Shown here: piece by piece, positions 59,685 through 64,000 of the stretch
Layout of the letters: the number at the start of each line of letters is the position of its first letter
How positions within the stretch are numbered: the first letter of the stretch is position 1
NCBI GenBank assembly: GCA_039654915.1
Contig: CM077598.1
Coordinates: 67,422,041 to 67,486,040, forward strand
DNA length: 64,000 nt
Reading direction: 5' to 3'
Source of the DNA: Aquilaria yunnanensis
Lineage: Eukaryota > Streptophyta > Magnoliopsida > Malvales > Thymelaeaceae
Notes under the pieces: generated by a model
Told to the model about the DNA's origin: nothing
What the model saw: the letters and a program-made list of their open reading frames with translations, nothing else
The model's database searches: none
Translations under genes and position numbers: made by a program

Positions 59685-62022
59685 TTAACATCGATAAAAG
59701 AATACTACAGATGGATTACAGAAGGGAAAGAAGAAAAAGGAGGCCGATTCACGATCCTGGGCATCCACTAGTTCCTCACCATCCTCGGCTTCCAAACCTT
59801 CAGAATCTTTATCAGTAGATCTGGGAGTCGAAGGTGGAATAGCAGGGAGGTTGAGGAACTCCACCTTTGACCACTACGAAAATGGCCCTTCAAAGATGTC
59901 CAGGGCTGCCAAGAATGAGAGGTCGAGATCTGGAAATCTTGATAGGACTTGGTGATGGGCGAGGCAAAAGCTGTCCTGATAAGACCTTTTGGATGCTTGG
60001 TCGGACTTAGACTTCTCGACGTCCAAATCCTCCAGATATTTCCAAAGCTCCGTAATCTCCTTCTCTAGCTTCTTCTTCTTCTTCTTCTTTCCCTCCTTCT
60101 TCAGCCTCTCAACCTCAGCTTAAAGCTTAGAGTTGAGATTGAAGGCCTTCGCCACTTGGGCAGCAGCGTCATCGTTCTTCTTCTGAAGAACCTCGTTGGC
60201 CGAGGTCATGGCTATCAACGTTACTCCAAGGTATGACATCTTCATAGAGAAGTCTTGGATAAGCTGCCCTTGCCTTTTGAGCATCTCCTCCCGAAGATTG
60301 GCCAAATCCTCCTAGGCTATTTTATTTAGCTCACCGTACTTAATGATAAAGCTACCCAAGAGTTCCTTGGCCTTCACCAGAGACTCCTCGGAGTGAGTCC
60401 GAACTGAATTTTGCTTGGCTGCCCAAGCCCGATAGTACCCCATGTATGCCAAAAGCTGCAAAAAAGAGATCCTGAGTAAGGAACATAAGGCAAACGAAAA
60501 AAATCACTAAGTATCAAAAGGGTAGGAGTTACCTGGGCAGCCTGCACGGTCATCCTCAAGGAGAAGATCTCCTCATTCGGGCACTCTTTACTCAGAGACT
60601 GAAAAGTGGCATGCGTGATGACTCCAGGCACCATTTGAGGAGCCATCTTCTGGCTATCCTCGGAGAACAAGTTCATGTCCTCCGTGAACGACCAAAAGGG
60701 CTCCATCGGGTTCTTTCCCTTCGGGATTTTGGCATCCCAAATGGCCCTCTTCCGGGTGTGATCTTCCACCCAGGGAGCCTGTACTGCTTCACCTGCAAAG
60801 TCCCACCAAAGTTCCATTAGTACGTTATCCCTTAGCCACTCGTCTATAAGATTTAAAACACCAAATATTCACAAAGTTATAGAAGAATGGCTAAGGGACA
60901 AACTTGGTGGAAGCTCCACGTCATCACCTTCGGAGTCGCTAACTTCAAGGACCTCATCAGGGACATTTTTGCCTTTCCTTTTTCGGCGCTCCTCTAGCTC
61001 CTCGGTCGAAAACCCCCCAACCGAGGTCCCCAAAGTCTCCGCTGCGGTGCTAAGACTAAGGGCAGTATAAGGGATAGCTGGTTCCGAGGGTGGATCCTCC
61101 CGAACATGGGTCTAGTCCTCAGTCCCCACGTCATCTTTGGGAGGCGGAGGAATGAGGTCCTCCTTCATTTTCTTCGACCTCGGAGCCGAAGATAATCCCC
61201 CAGATGGCTTCTTTCTCTTCACCACCACCTTCTTCTGGGTTTGCTCCCCCTTTTTAGCCTGGCCAAGGAAGAGGGACCTGTAGAAGGCGGCAAATTTGTC
61301 ACCCATCTCAGCAAAAAGAAGAATATCAGTGTAAGTATGTACAGAGAGAGATGAAAAATTTGGAAATGAACTTACTATCTTTAAGGGCTGAGTACGTGAG
61401 TTCACCTTGAAGGAGCATTACCAACCACAACTTCTTCCCGTCAAAAAGAGGTTTTGGCATGTTCAGGTCGGTAACATGCTCCTTGATCACCCTCAGTTCC
61501 CGAAGTACCTCTTTGGTCACTAAGCTCCATCTCATGGGAAAGGGGTAAGGGAACGGGGAGGGACCTCGGGGTCCCAGTCCATGATAGGTCGAATACGGCT
61601 ATCGAACTCATGAAACTGGGACTCCAATTCTAGGGTTAGCAATTTTCTGGGGTCAACTACATCTATAGGCAGAGTCCCCCACGCCCAGTTGGTTGGAATG
61701 TGCCCCCGCTGGTTAGTCACCTTTAGGAAGAAGAACTTCCTCTGCCACCCTCGCCAACTATCCTTCGTGTTGAAGGGAAATGTAAACTTCTTACTCCCAG
61801 AACCCTGAGGAAGCAAAAAATAGAAGCCACCCTTCGGGACGAGGTTCTATCTTAAAAACCCCACACATGCAAAGGAAAGCATTGAAGTAGGACTAAGAGT
61901 TGGGAGGAAGCTGAATCACGGCTATGCCATGGAATTGGCAGAAGTCACATATCATCTTCAGCGGAGAAAACCGAAGTCCGGCCTTCAATTGGGCCCGAAA
62001 AACAATCACCTCATCCGACTTA
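59685..62022 (-). pseudogene. TAT antisense gene of D, broken by copia H
   Basis: The minus strand from 62022 shows the antisense-gene N-terminal part (FFLKVTNQRGHIPTNWAWGT, DWDPEVPP), a frameshift near 61535, exon 2 starting MGDKFAAFYRSLFLGQAKKG, exon 3 VEDHTRKRAIWDAKIPKGK, and a coiled coil (60305 down to about 60000). The first donor is GTAAGT, as expected for an intron. The frame ends at TAA 59685-59687 overlapping an AATAAA-like signal. Several stops occur. The start codon side is cut off by the copia insertion. Confidence 0.78.
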
Positions 62023-63418
62023 TGTTAGTGTTGTGCCCAAAAGCCAATCATGAGATGATTGTATTTTTGCACATTGAGTCATGTTATTTTATTAAGGCAT
62101 TAATCCAGCAATTATGTTTGTTGTTCTGTTTCTATGTAATGCAATAAACATAACTGTAACCCTAGAATAATGATATTCTCAAACATCCCTAGTATAGTAT
62201 TATTGTGGAGTGGGTTGCAATAATACATAACGACTAGCATATGTGGAGACTAATATGAGATATGTAGTCTACATATGGGTACAAGTTGGAGAACTTGTGT
62301 ACTGGACCGACCCACCATGAGAACACTACATGGATCGTTATATGAGTGTCATAAGTGATTCTCATAGTGATCATGGTATATGTAGTCCTTTGACCTAAGA
62401 TCATCAAGGTTCCCTACTTGTGAGTCACATACTTTGATACTTTCCTTTGTTGCTCGTAACTGAGTGAACTTGATGGAGGTCATTGGGAATGTCACATATC
62501 ATGGAGAGGGATTTGTATGATCAAGATGGGATTTGTCCCTCCTATGTAATGGGAGTGATATCTTCCGGCCCCTTGATAGAGTGAGACTTAGAAAATGCAT
62601 GGCCATGCTCGGATAAGTTGATATACGATATCAATGTCATCAGTCAAAGTTGGTTTACTCGGTAATCAAGAAACCAAAGATTGGGCTACCTGAGAGTGAC
62701 ACATTCCATGTCTCATGCTTAGTCTTGATATCTTCAACAAAGGGACAATAGCATATATCAGTGATGATCATAAAGGTTTAGTCGAATCATTGACAATCTT
62801 GTCACTTGGGTAGCAATGATGTGCTGCTAGACACCGCTCATTGCTTATGATCATTGCCAACGTGGTAAGAGCCTATTGGGTCACACACATAGAGCTATTT
62901 GGATCATTAGAGTGTATTGGCTAATAATTTGGGTTTTGGTTTCATAATAATTTCGTATTAATAATGGGCCCAATAGTTGAGCCATTGTTAATCCCAAAAT
63001 TATAGCCTAATTGGATTAGGGCTTTGAAACCCATTAGGCCTGGAAGTTGAGTCTCACTATAAATACAACTTTTAGTGAGAAATACCTAGGTCTCCTTGCC
63101 CTAGCCTCCCAAAAGGACAGTCACACTCTTCTCTTGCAATTCCTTGGAGGACGCAAGCTAGCACTGCGAGCGCAAGAAAAATGCATCTGCCGGGACGTGG
63201 TGGAAGCGTGGTGATCCCGAGAGGCTCGTGTTGATACCATAGAGAGCTTGAACATGTAAACTGTTCAGGTTTTGTGATTCGACTCTACAGTTGAGTAAGA
63301 GATCTCAACCAAAAATTAGGTATGAAAATTTTTGACCACCCGGTTTACCTCGTTGCACTTGGATCCTAAAGGGTTTTGGTTAAATTCCGCTGTGCTGTTT
63401 GGCTCCCGAAACCCAACA
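62023..63418 (+). repeat. 5' LTR of copia element H
   Basis: It spans TGTTAGTGTTGTGCCC to CCGAAACCCAACA, 1396 bp. A TATA-like CTATAAATACAACT lies near 63057-63070. Confidence 0.93.
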
Positions 63419-63419
63419 G

Positions 63420-63431
63420 TGGTATCAGAGC
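63420..63431 (+). other. Primer-binding site of copia element H
   Basis: TGGTATCAGAGC is a perfect complement of the initiator tRNA-Met 3' end and lies one base from the LTR. Confidence 0.92.
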
Positions 63432-64000
63432 TACTGGTGGAATCCTAAATCGGGCTTGAATGTTGAATCGCATGCTGTTATGTGTTCGATTGCTTTGGCC
63501 ATGATTAATTAGATTGATTCTTGATGATTAAAACCAAAACTCGTAATGAACATATGACATATATGAAGAAACGACACTAATTAATTAATGAGATTAACCC
63601 GAAATTGATTGGTATGAGATACCTATATGGATTAGAATTCTTGCAATAGTTGCAAAAACCCTAGCTTGGTTCAGATTTGGCGTATTCGGGCACCGAAAGT
63701 AGGGTATTTTTGGTGGCTCGAATGGAGGAGTCTCGGGTGCCTACTTACTCGAAATAGAAGATCTCGGGCAAAGTAATTGTAAGACAATCTTTTGCACCGG
63801 GGGGGGGGGGGTGTTGCCCTCCTCGCAACCCCCCGCAAGGGCGGCCCTCCATGACTCCGTCCGCTGACAGGGCAGCGGAACCACCACCCGCTGACCGGCC
63901 AGCGGGACCACCGTATGTGAAGCGCCACATAAATAAAACTGGTTAATCAACTCACAAAAATTGGCATGCATTTGTTGAATGAGATTTGGCATGTTATACT
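63432..64000 (+). other. 5' leader of copia element H
   Basis: It is non-coding and matches 17030-17589 in reverse complement. It contains a run of 13 G at 63799-63811 followed by C6 at 63829-63834 and GCAAGGGCGG, a likely foldback. The short frames through it are by-products of the G/C runs. Confidence 0.75.

Larger units (their letters stand above)
53005..62022 (+). mobile_element. TAT Ty3/gypsy element D (5' LTR to antisense gene; 3' end outside)
   Basis: Order: LTR 53005-53760, PBS 53763-53780, degraded gag-pol 53729-59070, tail, antisense gene 59685-62022, then interruption by copia element H at 62023. The 3' LTR is not in the window. It belongs to the same subfamily as E and F. It is more decayed than B, with many stops, one frameshift near 57250 and a deletion in integrase near 58600. 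Confidence 0.88.
62023..64000 (+). mobile_element. Ty1/copia element H, 5' part
   Basis: LTR 62023-63418, PBS 63420-63431 and a non-coding leader up to the window end. It is the same family as the copia element at 9560-19019, in opposite orientation. The bases before it (ACTTA) should recur at its far end outside the window. Confidence 0.92.

Noticed and set aside
63671..63992. Three overlapping minus-strand frames at the right edge
   Set aside because: They run through the G/C homopolymer foldback in the copia leader and contain low-complexity Pro/Gly stretches only.

Overview
This window is a stack of nested plant LTR retrotransposons. I recognise no host gene, rRNA or tRNA gene in it. The features that point to a flowering-plant nuclear genome are: TGGTATCAGAGC initiator-Met-tRNA primer sites, a chromodomain-bearing Ty3/gypsy (Tekay/Del-like) polyprotein, Ty1/copia elements with a DTG protease and a YVDD reverse transcriptase, and several Ty3/gypsy elements of the TAT type (second RNase H, LTRs starting TGATAGCC, PBS TGGCGCCGTCTGTGGGAA, antisense extra gene). 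I cannot name the species. Every element has at least one stop codon, frameshift, deletion or insertion, so none looks autonomous.

Left part (1-21906). A TAT LTR (called F, 395-566 plus 21541-21906) is split by a minus-strand Tekay-like element (567-21540, target duplication GTCGT/ATCGT). A fragment of another LTR of that Tekay family fills 1-394. The Tekay element carries a plus-strand solo copia LTR (6499-7913, duplication GATGT) and a minus-strand copia element (9560-19019, duplication CTATG). That copia element is itself interrupted by a solo LTR of its own family (12842-14156, duplication GTCTT).

Middle (21907-27412). This is a non-coding stretch unusually rich in CTAG, ending in a polypurine tract and an LTR start (25401). 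It is probably the 3' part of a non-coding LTR retrotransposon, called G.

Right part (27413-64000). A minus-strand TAT element (E) starts with its 3' LTR at 27413-28334. Its antisense gene is cut at 30109 by a non-coding LTR-like segment (30110-32304). A chimeric plus-strand TAT element (A, 32305-52438) follows, with TAT element B (37188-48196, duplication GTAGG/GCAGG) nested inside it. The integrase end and tail of an E-type element resume at 52439-53004. Plus-strand TAT element D starts at 53005 and is itself broken by a plus-strand copia element (H, 62023 to the window end).

How the parts work together. In the TAT elements the sense strand carries gag, protease, RT, two RNase H domains and integrase. 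On the opposite strand, between integrase and 3' LTR, lies a second gene with its own TATA box and, in the best copy, three small GT-AG introns. It encodes a protein with an N-terminal domain resembling the Transposase_28/PF04195 'putative gypsy type transposon' family, a basic Pro/Ala-rich linker and a long coiled coil. Sense and antisense genes converge on a non-coding tail. In A and B this tail is a tandem array of small hairpin-forming units. The antisense gene, the hairpin array and a gag reading frame that starts inside the LTR and runs through the primer-binding site are the most interesting parts of the window.
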